From Filomicrobium insigne (GTDB lineage Bacteria > Pseudomonadota > Alphaproteobacteria > Rhizobiales > Hyphomicrobiaceae), in assembly GCF_900104305.1 (NCBI RefSeq), contig NZ_FNJC01000003.1, positions 434,001-498,000 on the forward strand: 64,000 bases of DNA. The letters are read 5' to 3'. Within the stretch, counting starts at the first letter, position 1. Every line of letters starts with the position of its first letter. Both the position numbers and the translations under genes were made by a program. Shown here one piece after another: positions 36,715 to 47,467 of this stretch. Below the pieces are notes generated by a model that searched no databases, was not told where the DNA came from, and saw nothing but the letters and a program-made list of their open reading frames with translations.

Positions 36715-37332
36715 ATGGTTGGGCGTTTGCGAAATCTGGCTCTAGCGCTTCTAGCAGCAGCCAGTTTGCTCCAGATCACGGTCACGCAGTCAAGGGCTGA
36801 GACGTTTGTCCTCGACCGCGATCACACTGAGGTGCGGGCGTCGTGGGATCATTTGGGGATCTCTCGGCAATCCGCCAATTTCAACGACGTGATTGGTCGC
36901 GTAGAGTTCTCGCCCGACCGGCCGGAGCAAAGCAGTGTCGATATAACCATTAAGGTGGCCAGCATCTCCACCGGGGTGCCCGCGCTCGACAAGCATTTGA
37001 AAGAAACCACGGACTTCTTCGACGTCAACAAGTACCCAAATATCACATTTCGCAGCCGCAGCGTCGCGATGACCAGCGCCAAGAGCGCGAACATCGAAGG
37101 CGATTTGACGATTAACGGCATTACGAAGCCGGTGACCCTGAGCGCTGTTTGGAACTTTCTGGGCGAACACCCGCTGGCGAACGTCAATCCCGTTTACAAG
37201 GATGTCCAGGCCGCAGGCTTCTCGGCAAGAACGCAAATTTTGCGCTCTGAATGGGGAATTTCGCGTACTATTCCTCTGGTCTCGGACGAAATACGCATCA
37301 CGATTGAGGTCGAGATGCTTAAGCGGCCCTGA
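36715..37332 (+). CDS. YceI-family periplasmic lipid-binding protein
   Basis: A 205-residue exported protein. Signal peptide MVGRLRNLALALLAAASLLQ, then a YceI lipocalin-like beta barrel beginning FVLDRDHTEVRASWDHLGIS, with DVNKYPNITFRS and GDLTINGITKPVTL. Related proteins bind polyisoprenoids; the ligand here is unknown. The frame opens at 36616, but the ATG at 36715 begins the signal peptide and has GAGGA six bases before it. Placed after tgt, possibly transcribed separately. Confidence 0.88.
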   Translation: MVGRLRNLALALLAAASLLQITVTQSRAETFVLDRDHTEVRASWDHLGISRQSANFNDVIGRVEFSPDRPEQSSVDITIKVASISTGVPALDKHLKETTDFFDVNKYPNITFRSRSVAMTSAKSANIEGDLTINGITKPVTLSAVWNFLGEHPLANVNPVYKDVQAAGFSARTQILRSEWGISRTIPLVSDEIRITIEVEMLKRP

Positions 37333-37520
37333 TAGACTGGTTTCCAGAAGTAAGGCGACCTACATGTTGCCGACTGGTCACGGCCGGGCAAATTACCTAT
37401 AAGCCATATGCAGATGGCAATCACACGATAGGGCAGTTGCCGGATGACAAAGCCGGACGGAGCGGGCTTTAGCCGCGCCGACTGGTTTCCGCGTTGCTAA
37501 TGACGAAGGAGCACACCACC

Positions 37521-38903
37521 ATGGCACCGACATGGACTCCCGATAGCTGGAGGGCGAAGCCAATCCAGCAGGTGCCGGATTACCCCGACGCCGAAGCGTT
37601 AAAAGACGTCGAAGCTCAGATTGCGACGTTCCCGCCGCTCGTGTTCGCGGGCGAAGCGCGTGAGCTCAAAAAAAATCTGGCGGAAGTAGCCGCTGGGCGC
37701 GGCTTCCTGTTGCAGGGCGGCGATTGTGCTGAGAGCTTTGCCGAGCATGGCGCCGACAACATTCGCGATTTTTTCAGGGTCTTCCTGCAAATGGCGATCG
37801 TGCTGACCTATGCCGGAGCTATTCCGGTGGTGAAGGTCGGCCGTCTGGCAGGGCAATTTGCCAAGCCACGATCTTCTCCCGTCGAGAAGCGCGACGGCGA
37901 GGAACTGCCCAGCTATCGCGGTGACATCATCAACGGCATGGAGTTCACGCCGGAAGCCCGTATCCCGGATCCGCGCCGTCAACTTATGGCCTATCGGCAA
38001 GCAGCTGCGACCCTTAACCTGATCCGCGCCTTCGCACAGGGCGGCTACGCCGACCTTGAGCGCGTGCATCAGTGGAACATGGGCTTTGTGAAGGATTCGC
38101 CGCAGGGCCACCGCTACCAGGAAATGGCCGATCGCATCTCCGATTGCCTGACCTTCATGCGTGCGTGCGGCATCAATTCGAGCAACACTTCGCAGCTCCA
38201 TACGACCAACTTCTACACGAGCCACGAGGCTTTGCTTCTAGGCTACGAGCAGGGTCTGACACGGCTCGATTCAACAAGCGGCGATTGGTACGCGACGTCC
38301 GGTCATATGATTTGGATTGGCGACCGGACGCGTCAGCCAGATCATGCGCATGTTGAATACGCGCGCGGGGTGAAGAACCCGATTGGTCTCAAGTGCGGCC
38401 CCTCAATGGAGCCGGATGGCTTGCTCAAGCTTCTTGATGTCCTGGATCCGAAAAATGAGCCGGGTCGCATGACGCTTATCTGCCGTTTTGGAGCAGATAA
38501 GGTCGAGGCTAATCTGCCCAAGCTCATCCGGGCGATCGAGCGTGAAGGGCGTGTCGTCGTCTGGTCATGCGATCCCATGCACGGAAACACGATTGGCGCC
38601 GCCGGTGGGTATAAGACGCGGCCCTTCGATCGCATCCTGCGTGAGGTCGAGGCATTCTTCGCAGTACACGACAGTGAAGGCACCCATGCGGGCGGCATCC
38701 ATGTCGAAATGACCGGCCAGAATGTCACCGAGTGCACTGGCGGTGCGTCAGCGATCTCGGAGGCCGATCTCTCGGATCGCTATCACACGCATTGCGATCC
38801 GCGTTTAAATGCGGACCAATCGTTGGAACTGGCGTTCCTCATCGCGGAGCGCATGCGCCGCAAGAGGGCGAGCGGGCCTGTGCCCGTCGCGGCCAGCGCC
38901 TAA
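37521..38903 (+). CDS. aroG: Class II 3-deoxy-D-arabino-heptulosonate 7-phosphate synthase
   Basis: A 460-residue plant-type (class II) DAHP synthase, condensing PEP and erythrose 4-phosphate at the entry of aromatic amino-acid synthesis. Motifs: [55 protein letters not shown] and [18 protein letters not shown]. The symbol varies between genomes. ATG 37521 has GAAGGAG upstream; an earlier in-frame start lies at 37494. Confidence 0.93.
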   Translation: MAPTWTPDSWRAKPIQQVPDYPDAEALKDVEAQIATFPPLVFAGEARELKKNLAEVAAGRGFLLQGGDCAESFAEHGADNIRDFFRVFLQMAIVLTYAGAIPVVKVGRLAGQFAKPRSSPVEKRDGEELPSYRGDIINGMEFTPEARIPDPRRQLMAYRQAAATLNLIRAFAQGGYADLERVHQWNMGFVKDSPQGHRYQEMADRISDCLTFMRACGINSSNTSQLHTTNFYTSHEALLLGYEQGLTRLDSTSGDWYATSGHMIWIGDRTRQPDHAHVEYARGVKNPIGLKCGPSMEPDGLLKLLDVLDPKNEPGRMTLICRFGADKVEANLPKLIRAIEREGRVVVWSCDPMHGNTIGAAGGYKTRPFDRILREVEAFFAVHDSEGTHAGGIHVEMTGQNVTECTGGASAISEADLSDRYHTHCDPRLNADQSLELAFLIAERMRRKRASGPVPVAASA

Positions 38904-38933
38904 AATCGTGCATGACTTCGTGCGCATGAAAAA

Positions 38934-38960
38934 GCGGCGTCATCATTGAGATGGCGCCGC
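38934..38960 (+). terminator. Possible terminator after the DAHP synthase gene
   Basis: GCGGCGTCAT pairs imperfectly with ATGGCGCCGC across a short loop, 30 bases past the stop. The following ATGTTT is a poor uridine tract, so this is a weak call. Confidence 0.45.
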
Positions 38961-39018
38961 ATGTTTGGATACGCGGTCCGCTTCTTGTTTCGACATCGCG
39001 TGATGAACTGGTTCTCCG

Positions 39019-40662
39019 ATGAAGATCGCACTCGCCCAGCTCAACCCGACCGTCGGAGACATTGCCGGCAACGTTGCGCGCGTTCGTGAGGCGCGTGAGA
39101 AAGCCGCCGCTATGGAGGCGGATCTCGTCGTATTTCCAGAACTCTTCATATCTGGATATCCACCAGAAGATCTGGTTCTCCGGCCATCCTTCCAGACCGC
39201 TTGCCGTTCGACAGTCGAAGCGCTGGCGAAGTCCTTAGGAGATGGTCCCGCCGTCCTTCTGGGAACGGTATGGCCGGACGGGGACAAGGTCTACAATGCT
39301 GCCGTACTCATCGATGCCGGTGAAGTAGTAGCCGTTCGCTACAAGGTGGATCTTCCCAATTACGGCGTCTTTGACGAAAAGCGCGTGTTTGAGCCGGGCC
39401 CCATGCCGGGCCCCATCAATTTCCGCGGAGTGCGGCTCGGCGTTCCGATCTGTGAGGACATTTGGCGCGAAGACGTTGTGGAATGTCTCTCAGAGTGCGG
39501 CGCAGAAATACTGATTGTTCCCAATGGTTCTCCGTTCGACTGGAATAAGCCCGACGCGCGGACAAACGTCGTCTTGGCCAGGGTGGTGGAGACCGAGCTT
39601 CCGCTGGTTTATCTTAATCAGGTGGGCGGCCAGGACGAATTGGTATTCGATGGCGCCTCCTTCGTGATCAACGCCGACCACAGCCTCGCGGCGCAACTGC
39701 CGGGTTGGGAAGAAAGTCTCACTCTGACCGAATGGTCGAAAACCGAAGACGGTTGGGTCTGCGCAAAGGGCGAATTTGCAACCCTCAGCGAAAGAGATGC
39801 GGCAGCCTATCAGGCCTGCATGCTTGGCCTTCGCGACTACGTGGACAAAAACCGGTTCCCTGGTGTCGTCCTGGGCATGTCCGGTGGCATTGATTCAGCA
39901 CTCGTGGCGGCACTTGCGGTCGATGCGCTAGGCGCTGATCGTGTTCACTGCGTGATGTTGCCTTATCGATATACGTCGAAGGCAAGCCTCGAAGACGCCA
40001 AAGCCTGCGCTTCAGCCCTGGAGGTACGTTACGACATTGTGCCGGTTGTTGAACCCGTGGAGGCGATGAATGCCTCTCTGGCTCCATTATTTGCAGGCCG
40101 TACGCCGGACATCACGGAAGAAAATATTCAAAGTCGTGTCCGTGGCACGCTTCTCATGGCGATTTCCAATAAGCTTGGCAGCATGGTTTTAACCACCGGC
40201 AATAAATCCGAGATGTCGGTTGGTTACGCGACGCTTTATGGCGACATGAATGGTGGCTTCAATCCCATAAAGGACCTCTACAAGACGGACGTTTATCGCT
40301 TGGCGCGGTGGCGCAACTCTCACACGCCCAAAAGTGGGAGAGGGCCGGGCGGCATCGTGATTCCTGAGCACATTTTGACGAAAGCTCCGAGCGCCGAACT
40401 ACGTGAGAACCAGACTGATCAGGATAGTCTGCCGCCTTACGATGTTCTTGATGCCATATTGCAAGGTCTGGTTGAGGAGGAGTTGCCCATTAGCGAAATC
40501 GTGGCGCAGGGCTTTGATCACGATACCGTTACACGCGTCGAGAACCTCCTCTATATTTCCGAGTACAAACGACGGCAAGCGGCGCCAGGCGTCAAGATTT
40601 CTTCGCGCAATTTTGGGCGTGACCGTCGCTACCCGATCACCAACCGTTTCCGCGAGCACTGA
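39019..40662 (+). CDS. nadE: Glutamine-dependent NAD+ synthetase
   Basis: A 547-residue two-domain enzyme for the last step of NAD+ synthesis. The N-terminal nitrilase-like glutaminase has the catalytic Glu in VVFPELFISGYP, a Lys in YKVDLPNYGVFDE and the Cys in VPICEDIWRED. The C-terminal synthetase has the P-loop GMSGGIDSALVAALA, TTGNKSEMSVGYATLYGDM and the end SSRNFGRDRRYPITNRF. In EPGPMPGPINF there is a small in-frame tandem duplication in the DNA near 39400. Monocistronic. Confidence 0.96.
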   Translation: MKIALAQLNPTVGDIAGNVARVREAREKAAAMEADLVVFPELFISGYPPEDLVLRPSFQTACRSTVEALAKSLGDGPAVLLGTVWPDGDKVYNAAVLIDAGEVVAVRYKVDLPNYGVFDEKRVFEPGPMPGPINFRGVRLGVPICEDIWREDVVECLSECGAEILIVPNGSPFDWNKPDARTNVVLARVVETELPLVYLNQVGGQDELVFDGASFVINADHSLAAQLPGWEESLTLTEWSKTEDGWVCAKGEFATLSERDAAAYQACMLGLRDYVDKNRFPGVVLGMSGGIDSALVAALAVDALGADRVHCVMLPYRYTSKASLEDAKACASALEVRYDIVPVVEPVEAMNASLAPLFAGRTPDITEENIQSRVRGTLLMAISNKLGSMVLTTGNKSEMSVGYATLYGDMNGGFNPIKDLYKTDVYRLARWRNSHTPKSGRGPGGIVIPEHILTKAPSAELRENQTDQDSLPPYDVLDAILQGLVEEELPISEIVAQGFDHDTVTRVENLLYISEYKRRQAAPGVKISSRNFGRDRRYPITNRFREH

Positions 40663-40982
40663 GCTCTTTGAGACCGTCCGTTTATAAATCCGTATCGAAT
40701 ATGGAAATCGGTTTTGGTGAATGTCTAAAACTTAAAAATAATAAAATGCGGTTCTTGAGATAAGTACTTTGTTAAGCGGATTTTATAGCAATACTATATA
40801 TGTTGTTGCCGAAGTAACCATTTAGCGCGATCACTCAGCCTCAGGCACGTTACCGGAAAATCAGCGCAGCCGGCACTCTGCGCAGAAGATATTTTCCCTT
40901 TGCCACAGAGGGTTCATGGCCGCGTTTATGAGCTCACAGCTCGATTTCAATTTATTTCTTTTATGGGCTGGCTTTCCTGCTG
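40663..40982. other. AT-rich intergenic region and leader of the diguanylate cyclase gene
   Basis: About 320 bases, strongly AT-rich at 40675-40830, probably promoter DNA. At the right edge an AGAGGG ribosome site (40907-40912) precedes ATGs at 40916 and 40928. The frame from those ATGs reads MSSQLDFNLFLL and then leaves the frame of the following cyclase within a T-rich run near 40950-40963. Confidence 0.6.
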
Positions 40983-43115
40983 TTGGGCGCCGTCAGCGTT
41001 ACCATTGCGCGTGGGCACCGGGGTGGGCCTTGGCTGTTTTTAGCTGCGTTCGGCTTTACTCATGGCGTTGTTGAATGGCTTGATCTGATCGCTTTCACAA
41101 TATTTGATCATGAGATCTTTACCAGCGCACGTGTGGCGCTTCTCGCTATCTCCTATGCTCTTCTGCTTGAGTTTGCTCGCCTTGAAGGGCAGCGGCTCGG
41201 TGCCAAGGTGCCGGGTCCTTGGATCTACGTTCCAGTAGCAATGATCGTAGTTGCCGCTTGGCTCTCAGAGGGCACGGGTATGGCAATTGTGTTCGCGCGG
41301 TACACTCTGGCAATTCCAGGTGCAGCGTTGGCTGCTCTCGCATTTGCTTGGAACGCAAATAAAGTGACTGGAGGACAAAAAGTTTGCGGATATGCGGCGG
41401 CAGCTGGCTTCTTGACCTACGCGGTTGTAGCAGGACTGGTCGTGCCCGTTGCGCCTGTGTGGCCTGCGTCTGTCGTGAACGAAGATTGGTTCGCAGATAT
41501 GACGGGGGTTCCCGTTCAGCTCATTCGCGGAGCTGTCGCGTATAGTATCGCACTGTCCATCTGGGGATTATGGGGGGAGAGACTGATCGAGGATCTCTCG
41601 ACTGGGCGCTATACGACGCACTTCCAGAGGCAAATTGTTGGAACGCTCGCAGCTTTGACAATCGTCTTGTTGTCCGGTTGGGCGCTCACGGAATACTTGG
41701 GATCTGTCTATAAAAAGAACACCGAAGCTGAGACAAGTGGCGAACTTGATCTCATTGCGAGCCGCTTTAACGGCGACGCCGCGAGTGTCATCGGAATGGT
41801 GCAGGTTGTGGCTGGCGCGCCGGACGTGCAGAAGGCAGTTGTCGGCATCTCCGGAAATGAAAAGCGTATACTGAACTTGGCGGTGGAGGCGACCGGGGCT
41901 AAGCTCGGCTACATCATCAATCCCGCTGGACGTATTCTGGCAACATCAGGTCGTGAGCAAGCAGCCCTAACAAGCGCGCGCAACTTTCCTTCTTCGCGTT
42001 GTTTCTACGCGGCGATGAAGGGCCAGGTGGCGCAGGGCATTATCTTCGACAATGATACCGGCAGCGCCAGTTATTATGCCAGCAGCCCGATTTTCGGCGA
42101 ATGGGGGCAAATCGTCAGCGTCGCCGTTTTAGAAAAACCCCTTTCCGATTTTATCGATGACCTCAGGCGATACGATCGCCCTTTCTACCTGGTTGATCCG
42201 AATGGTGTCGTCGTTCTCACGAATAGGCCGGAGATGCGATATCGCACGATGTGGCCGGTTCGCGACGCAGTACGCGCACAATTGCAGAACGAATTTCCTG
42301 ACCTTCAGGATAAGCCGCTATTAAGTCGCTCCTTGTCAGAGGGAAGGTGGGCGTCGATTGATGGCGAACGCGCTTATGTGAAGCGTCGCTTTATCTATGC
42401 GAGCGATTGGTCGTTGGTAATTATCAGGCCAGTGCAGGAAGTCTTTGCGAGCCGCATGCTCGGCATTGTCATCACGCTGTTCATGATGATCGCGACATTG
42501 ATTTATGCTCTGGGCCGAGGCTGGTCGATTCAGGACAGCATCCAGATGATGAAGCGGCTGGAGCTGCAAAAACTGGCAAGTGAGTTAAAGCTTAGCGCAA
42601 TTACCGACCCGCTCACGGGGCTCAACAATCGGCGGCGCTTCAACGAAGTCTTGTCTTTAGAGATGATGCGGTCACAGCGCTACGGCACGCCGTTGTCGCT
42701 CGTGCTCTACGACATCGATCACTTCAAGAACATCAATGATAGTCACGGGCACCTCGTCGGCGACAAGGTTCTCATTCAGCTTTCGGATCTGATTGCTGAC
42801 CGTATCCGCGGTACGGATATCCTGGCGCGGTGGGGTGGCGAAGAATTCGCAATTTTGCTTCCAGGCGCTGATGAAAGCATGGCCCAAAATCTAGCGGAGA
42901 GCCTGCGCGATCTGATCAGCGACGTGACATTCGACGATGTGGGCAAATTGACCTGCAGCTTCGGCATCGCGCAGTATCGCGGCGAGGCGAACATGGAAGA
43001 TTTCATGGGCCGTGCCGACGCGGCCTTGTACCGAGCAAAGTTCAATGGCCGGAACCGGATCGAGATCCACAATAGCTCGACCAAAAGGCGGCTCAAAGCC
43101 AACACTGCCGCGTAA
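40983..43115 (+). CDS. Membrane diguanylate cyclase with extracytoplasmic sensor; N-terminus probably frameshifted
   Basis: The frame gives 710 residues from a TTG at 40983. There are about seven or eight hydrophobic helices at ~1-240, a Cache-like periplasmic sensor at ~250-490, another helix at ~495-512, and a GGDEF domain at ~540-700. The active site is GGEEF at about 618-622, preceded by an RGTD inhibitory I-site five residues before it, so c-di-GMP synthesis with product feedback is expected. Upstream of 40983 the same frame continues to a stop at 40929-40931 and reads FFYGLAFLLLGAV, typical for the first helix of such sensors, but has no start codon. A good ribosome site and ATG exist one frame off, suggesting a one-base shift (real or sequencing). 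Confidence 0.82.
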   Translation: MGAVSVTIARGHRGGPWLFLAAFGFTHGVVEWLDLIAFTIFDHEIFTSARVALLAISYALLLEFARLEGQRLGAKVPGPWIYVPVAMIVVAAWLSEGTGMAIVFARYTLAIPGAALAALAFAWNANKVTGGQKVCGYAAAAGFLTYAVVAGLVVPVAPVWPASVVNEDWFADMTGVPVQLIRGAVAYSIALSIWGLWGERLIEDLSTGRYTTHFQRQIVGTLAALTIVLLSGWALTEYLGSVYKKNTEAETSGELDLIASRFNGDAASVIGMVQVVAGAPDVQKAVVGISGNEKRILNLAVEATGAKLGYIINPAGRILATSGREQAALTSARNFPSSRCFYAAMKGQVAQGIIFDNDTGSASYYASSPIFGEWGQIVSVAVLEKPLSDFIDDLRRYDRPFYLVDPNGVVVLTNRPEMRYRTMWPVRDAVRAQLQNEFPDLQDKPLLSRSLSEGRWASIDGERAYVKRRFIYASDWSLVIIRPVQEVFASRMLGIVITLFMMIATLIYALGRGWSIQDSIQMMKRLELQKLASELKLSAITDPLTGLNNRRRFNEVLSLEMMRSQRYGTPLSLVLYDIDHFKNINDSHGHLVGDKVLIQLSDLIADRIRGTDILARWGGEEFAILLPGADESMAQNLAESLRDLISDVTFDDVGKLTCSFGIAQYRGEANMEDFMGRADAALYRAKFNGRNRIEIHNSSTKRRLKANTAA

Positions 43116-43241
43116 GAGCGTTCACCCATACAACCTAAGCGCGGTCAGTCGTTAGGATCTTGCCAACCTTATTCTGCGAGACTGCAGCTTAGGATGCCGC
43201 CGCCGTGGCGCGTCGTAAGTAGCAATCGGCTGCATTGGATT

Positions 43242-43691
43242 ATGAACGATACGGTACTGATTAATCGGTCACCGCCGATGTGGTGGCTTGAGCCCGGTAT
43301 GGGTACTGAACGGCTCGCCGACGAAGGCGACGTGCTGCGCTTCGGCCCGGATGGCATTCCCCTCGAAGGCATCGTTTCCTATCGACTGGAAGAGGTCGTG
43401 GAACGTGATTTCAGCGCGCCACTGGTTGCGGGTGCGCTCGCTTTTGCTTCCGGTGTGGTTACGCTTGCCGGCATCCTTGGCTTCGGTTGGTTAGAATGCC
43501 TCCTTGCTGGGTTTGTGATCTTGTCAGGGCTTGTCATCGCCGGCCTCGCGGAACTCTGCGGTGTTACGAGCCGCCGTCGCTTCCGTATCAGCATATTTTC
43601 CCAAGACTCGCGGCCGGTTACTTACACCAGCGCGGATAACCGTGACATCGCCCGGCTGATCGCCTTTCTCGACCACGCTATCGGCCGCTGA
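43242..43691 (+). CDS. Small membrane protein, unknown function
   Basis: A 149-residue protein with two hydrophobic helices separated by a very short turn (residues ~62-80 and ~85-104), a polar N-terminal domain before them, and a basic/beta C-terminal part with a TSRRRFRISIFSQD segment. The layout resembles small domain-anchoring proteins, but I cannot name a family. ATG 43242 begins MNDTVLINRSPPMWWLE; an earlier start lies at 43194. Confidence 0.6.
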   Translation: MNDTVLINRSPPMWWLEPGMGTERLADEGDVLRFGPDGIPLEGIVSYRLEEVVERDFSAPLVAGALAFASGVVTLAGILGFGWLECLLAGFVILSGLVIAGLAELCGVTSRRRFRISIFSQDSRPVTYTSADNRDIARLIAFLDHAIGR

Positions 43692-43791
43692 CGACGGCTG
43701 TACGCGTGGTGCGTCCATCTGCGCTTCTATTCGGACGCCAAAGCGGTTAGGTTCGCGCGCCAATCGCTAGCGAGAGCCTCGAATTTTTCAC

Positions 43792-45162
43792 ATGAGCGTC
43801 ACCGTCCGTTTCGCGCCGAGCCCCACCGGCCGGCTTCATATCGGCAACATCCGCACCGCAATCTTGAACTGGCTGTTTGCCAGGAAAGAGGGCGGTCGGT
43901 TCCTGCTACGTTTTGACGACACGGACCTTCAGCGGTCCAAGGAAGAATACGTCGTTGCGATCCGCGAGGATCTGCGATGGCTCGGTCTGAGCTGGGATGA
44001 AGAGGTCCGGCAATCCGACCGTACGGCACGCTACGATGCCGTCGCTGAACAGCTGAAGGCCGCTGGGCGATTATATCCATGCTACGAGACCGCTGACGAA
44101 CTCGACCGCAAGCGGGCCCGGCAACTCGCGCGCGGGCTACCGCCGATTTACGACCGCACCGGCCTGAAGCTCAGCGATGAAGATCGCCAGAAGTTGGAAA
44201 GCGAAGGCCGCGTCGCGCATTGGCGCTTCCGTCTCGCGAACACAGAAGGTGCGGACAGCCTGACGCCGCTACCAACGCTCATCAACTGGATCGACGTCAT
44301 TCGCGGAGAACAAACCGTCGATGTCGGCTCACTCTCCGATCCGGTCATGATTCGCGCCGACGGTTCCTATCTCTATACCTTTACGAGCGTGATCGACGAT
44401 ATTGATCTTGGCATCAGTCACATCATTCGCGGCGAAGACCATGTGACCAACAGCGGCGTTCAGATCGAGTTGTTTAATGCGCTCGGCGCCACTCCGCCGC
44501 AGCTCGGTCACCATAGCCTTCTCGTGGCCGCGGATGGGCAGGCCCTATCGAAGCGGTTGGGTGCGCTGTCCATCGCAAGCCTCCGCGAAGATGGCCTGGA
44601 GCCCATGGCCGTGGTGAGCCACGCCGCTTTGATCGGCACATCTGATCCCGTTGAGCCTCACACAGATGTGGCAGAACTCGTAGAGCTCTTTTCGCCATCG
44701 AAAATCTCCACCGCTCCGGCACGTTTCGATCCGGCAGAGCTTGCAACGCTTAATGCCAAGCTGCTGCATGAGTTGCCCTTCTCAATGGTCGCTGACCGGT
44801 TGAAAGGACTCCGAATTGAAACAGACGAAGCCTTTTGGAATGCAGTGCGTGGCAATCTGGAGAAGTTCGACGACGTCAAGGAATGGTGGTCGGTTGTTGC
44901 TGGCACGGTGACTCCCGTGATTGAGGACGCTGCCTTCGCTACGAGAGCGGCCGAGCTTCTGCCACCTGAGCCGTGGGGCGAAAACACGTGGTCAGAGTGG
45001 ACCAAGGCAGTCAAGGAGGCGACCGGAGCCAAGGGCAAATCCCTCTTCCATCCACTCCGCCTCGCACTGACCGGCCGTGAAGCAGGTCCCGAATTGAAGG
45101 TGCTATTACCCCTCATCGGCCGCCCACGCGCACTAGCCCGGTTACAGGGGCAGGCCGCATAA
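43792..45162 (+). CDS. gltX: Glutamate--tRNA ligase
   Basis: A 456-residue class I synthetase. The HIGH motif is in [17 protein letters not shown] at the very start; the KMSKS counterpart is [11 protein letters not shown]. The end matches the C-terminal anticodon-binding domain. Alphaproteobacteria often carry two GltX paralogues, one non-discriminating for tRNA-Gln; which one this is cannot be decided from sequence by eye. It converges with the GNAT gene. Confidence 0.94.
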   Translation: MSVTVRFAPSPTGRLHIGNIRTAILNWLFARKEGGRFLLRFDDTDLQRSKEEYVVAIREDLRWLGLSWDEEVRQSDRTARYDAVAEQLKAAGRLYPCYETADELDRKRARQLARGLPPIYDRTGLKLSDEDRQKLESEGRVAHWRFRLANTEGADSLTPLPTLINWIDVIRGEQTVDVGSLSDPVMIRADGSYLYTFTSVIDDIDLGISHIIRGEDHVTNSGVQIELFNALGATPPQLGHHSLLVAADGQALSKRLGALSIASLREDGLEPMAVVSHAALIGTSDPVEPHTDVAELVELFSPSKISTAPARFDPAELATLNAKLLHELPFSMVADRLKGLRIETDEAFWNAVRGNLEKFDDVKEWWSVVAGTVTPVIEDAAFATRAAELLPPEPWGENTWSEWTKAVKEATGAKGKSLFHPLRLALTGREAGPELKVLLPLIGRPRALARLQGQAA

Positions 45163-45176
45163 CAGGCGGCTTGGAG

Positions 45177-45743
45177 CTAGGCCTTTTGCTCTGATTCGGA
45201 TGACGCGCCAGGGCCGCGAAAATCCTTACGCATGAACGAGACAGCGATCCCGATGTCCGGGGCGAGCGCGCGCGTACCATGTGATGTCACGGCGTAACCG
45301 AGCTGTTCGAAGAACGGTACGGCATTGAGCGTAGAGCGGACGCTGAAGGATCTGTAGCCGGCCCGTGCTGCAAGATCTTCCACCGCCGTGACCATCCGCT
45401 GGCCGATACCAAGACCGGTGAAGAACGGCCGAACATAAACCGAAGATATGCGAACGGTACGGCCGCTGTCGTCCACGATGCCCCAGGCAGCTGTTGCGAC
45501 AAGTTCAGGGCCGATCCAGCCTCCGATCATGGTGTCCTTGAGCACAGTTTCACCGTAGCGAACCGACCGAACAAGGTTCTCAAAGGCTTCGAGTTCCCCC
45601 GCCGTGTAAAATGCGGAGCCCTGACTGCGCAGCGCCGACGCGTGAATGTAGCGCACAGCCGAAAGCGCATCGACGCGTACGGGGCGGATATCCAACGTAC
45701 GGCCTAATCCGCCCTCCGTTTCAGGCTCGAGTTCCGTGGGCAT
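45177..45743 (-). CDS. GNAT-family N-acetyltransferase
   Basis: A 188-residue protein with the GNAT core: motif A in VYVRPFFTGLGIGQRMV (acetyl-CoA pyrophosphate loop), then SVRSTLNAVPFFEQLGY. Substrate unknown. The ends are low-complexity acidic tails. Confidence 0.85.
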   Translation of the reverse strand: MPTELEPETEGGLGRTLDIRPVRVDALSAVRYIHASALRSQGSAFYTAGELEAFENLVRSVRYGETVLKDTMIGGWIGPELVATAAWGIVDDSGRTVRISSVYVRPFFTGLGIGQRMVTAVEDLAARAGYRSFSVRSTLNAVPFFEQLGYAVTSHGTRALAPDIGIAVSFMRKDFRGPGASSESEQKA

Positions 45744-45956
45744 CGCTCACCTCCCGCGCCAGGGGCTCCTAAGGAGCCTGAAGCCCGGCTCAAGGCGACC
45801 AATCAAAAAACAAGGACCACATGGAGGGACGTGAACACGACCCGGGTCTCACTAGCAAAAAACTCTCGAAATCCCGGAAAAGTAACCGGAACACGCATCA
45901 GTTTTGCGACAAGCAGCTTTTCGTCGACCGACAGGCACAAAACGAGGAAATCAAAC

Positions 45957-47072
45957 TCACTGGGCTGGCGCAGCGGGTGAGGGCGCCTCAGCACGTCGAG
46001 CGGGGGCTCCGTCCGGCTGGGGTGCCGCGCCGTCTATTTGTCGGCCGGAGCCGTCGGGCATGGGCGACTGTGGGATGTATTCGGATTCTTTGCAGCTGCA
46101 GCCGTTGATGTATTCCTTGCGATAGCGGAATGCGGACTTGAGCTGCGTGTAGGGTTCGTTGCTTCCGTACGCTACCATCTGCTCGACGCCAGCGCCTGGA
46201 TTTTGGTGATAGTAAAGCGTCGCTGGCGAAGCACACTTCGACTGGCAAATTTCGGCATCGCGCTGGAAGTGATTGGGTAGGGTCGAGAAGCTTACGGGGA
46301 AATAGTATCCATCGCACAACCTGACACACACCGTCCGGTAGGTCGCGAATGGAAGCGCTTTGTACGAGTTAGCATATCCTGACCCGCCGCTGCTTTCTTC
46401 ATCCTGCCAGAATGGCGAAAACTGCTTACGGTCCCGGCGCCGCGCCTCCTGCGAATAGCTGTCACCACAGCCGTTGCGGGCAAGTTCCCGGATAATCTCG
46501 TCTTGATAGGACTGGTTGGACCGCGAAGCGATGTCCTGGCGTTCGCCTTCCAGTTGTGCCAGACGCCGCCGCGCATCGTCAGCATTGCGCGCCAAGCCCA
46601 GACACTTACTCGATCGGCGCAGCGACTTAGAAAATATGAAGTACTCGTAGCAGTCCGCGGCATCGAGGTTGCGCTCGGCCGATTGAACCTGTCGATTGAG
46701 ATCGCGAATTTCCGCTTCGAGCTGTGGTAGGCGTTGCCGCGCGTTGCCGCCAGATTGGGATTCCTGGACGAGACGCTGCTCCAGCTCCAGGCAGATTGAC
46801 GACTGCTGCTGCCAGCCACCACCCGGTGGAGGTTGACCCTGCATAGGGCCGCCCTGATTGTAACCAGGATCGTCACGATAGACTGGAGCCTCTTGCGGCC
46901 TTTGCCGCGGCGGTGGCCGGCGCGGTTGCTCTTCTTCCCAAGGCCACGTGAAACCTTGGGCCAGCGCAGGCAGCGCTGCCCCTGCCGTCACGGCGGCACC
47001 CATCAGGCCAGCGGCCAGCAGCCAACGCGGCCACCGTGTGCGCTTGTTCATCCCTTTGGTATCGCGAGCCAT
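45957..47072 (-). CDS. DUF2865 exported protein
   Basis: A 371-residue protein. Basic start and signal peptide (RWLLAAGLMGAAVTAGAAL), a proline/glutamine-rich stretch at ~45-90, a coiled-coil-like helical part at ~95-215 with several cysteines, and a conserved C-terminal domain with YRTVCVRLCDGYYFPVSFST and paired cysteines (VCVRLC, ICQSKC, GCSCKES). DUF2865 occurs in Hyphomicrobiales; its role is unknown and probably envelope-related. An internal ATG at 47051 is a second possible start. Confidence 0.82.
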   Translation of the reverse strand: MARDTKGMNKRTRWPRWLLAAGLMGAAVTAGAALPALAQGFTWPWEEEQPRRPPPRQRPQEAPVYRDDPGYNQGGPMQGQPPPGGGWQQQSSICLELEQRLVQESQSGGNARQRLPQLEAEIRDLNRQVQSAERNLDAADCYEYFIFSKSLRRSSKCLGLARNADDARRRLAQLEGERQDIASRSNQSYQDEIIRELARNGCGDSYSQEARRRDRKQFSPFWQDEESSGGSGYANSYKALPFATYRTVCVRLCDGYYFPVSFSTLPNHFQRDAEICQSKCASPATLYYHQNPGAGVEQMVAYGSNEPYTQLKSAFRYRKEYINGCSCKESEYIPQSPMPDGSGRQIDGAAPQPDGAPARRAEAPSPAAPAQ

Positions 47073-47467
47073 TTCGTGTCGACCTTGGCGAGGCTCAATT
47101 ACAGCCTCTTATGTAAAGTATCTGCTTCGCCTGCTAGGCGGTCAATGCAGCGCAATAATGGCGTTCCGTCGCCGTGACGCGCTGTCGCCGTAACTTTGCA
47201 CTACGAATTTGGCCAAACCTGCACAGGCGGGGCGCATCCGCAAGCCATATAAGCTCTATCCCCAAAATGCACCGCTTGACGTGTCGGCCGCGGCCCCCCA
47301 TAAACACGGCCATGAACTGGGATTTGCGCATTACAGTCGGCGATTTCTGTCGCGCCATTATTATTGCGAGCTGAGCATAACGCTGGCGCGCGGCCCATTC
47401 CCCTTGCCTGAAATTCCATGGACAGAGGACGCCCCGCCCGCCGGAAGGGGCCAGGAAGGGTTTTGTC
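47073..47467. other. Intergenic region between the DUF2865 gene and cysS
   Basis: About 395 bases holding divergent promoters. I see no supported gene. AGGAAGGG at 47453-47460 is the cysS ribosome site. Confidence 0.5.
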
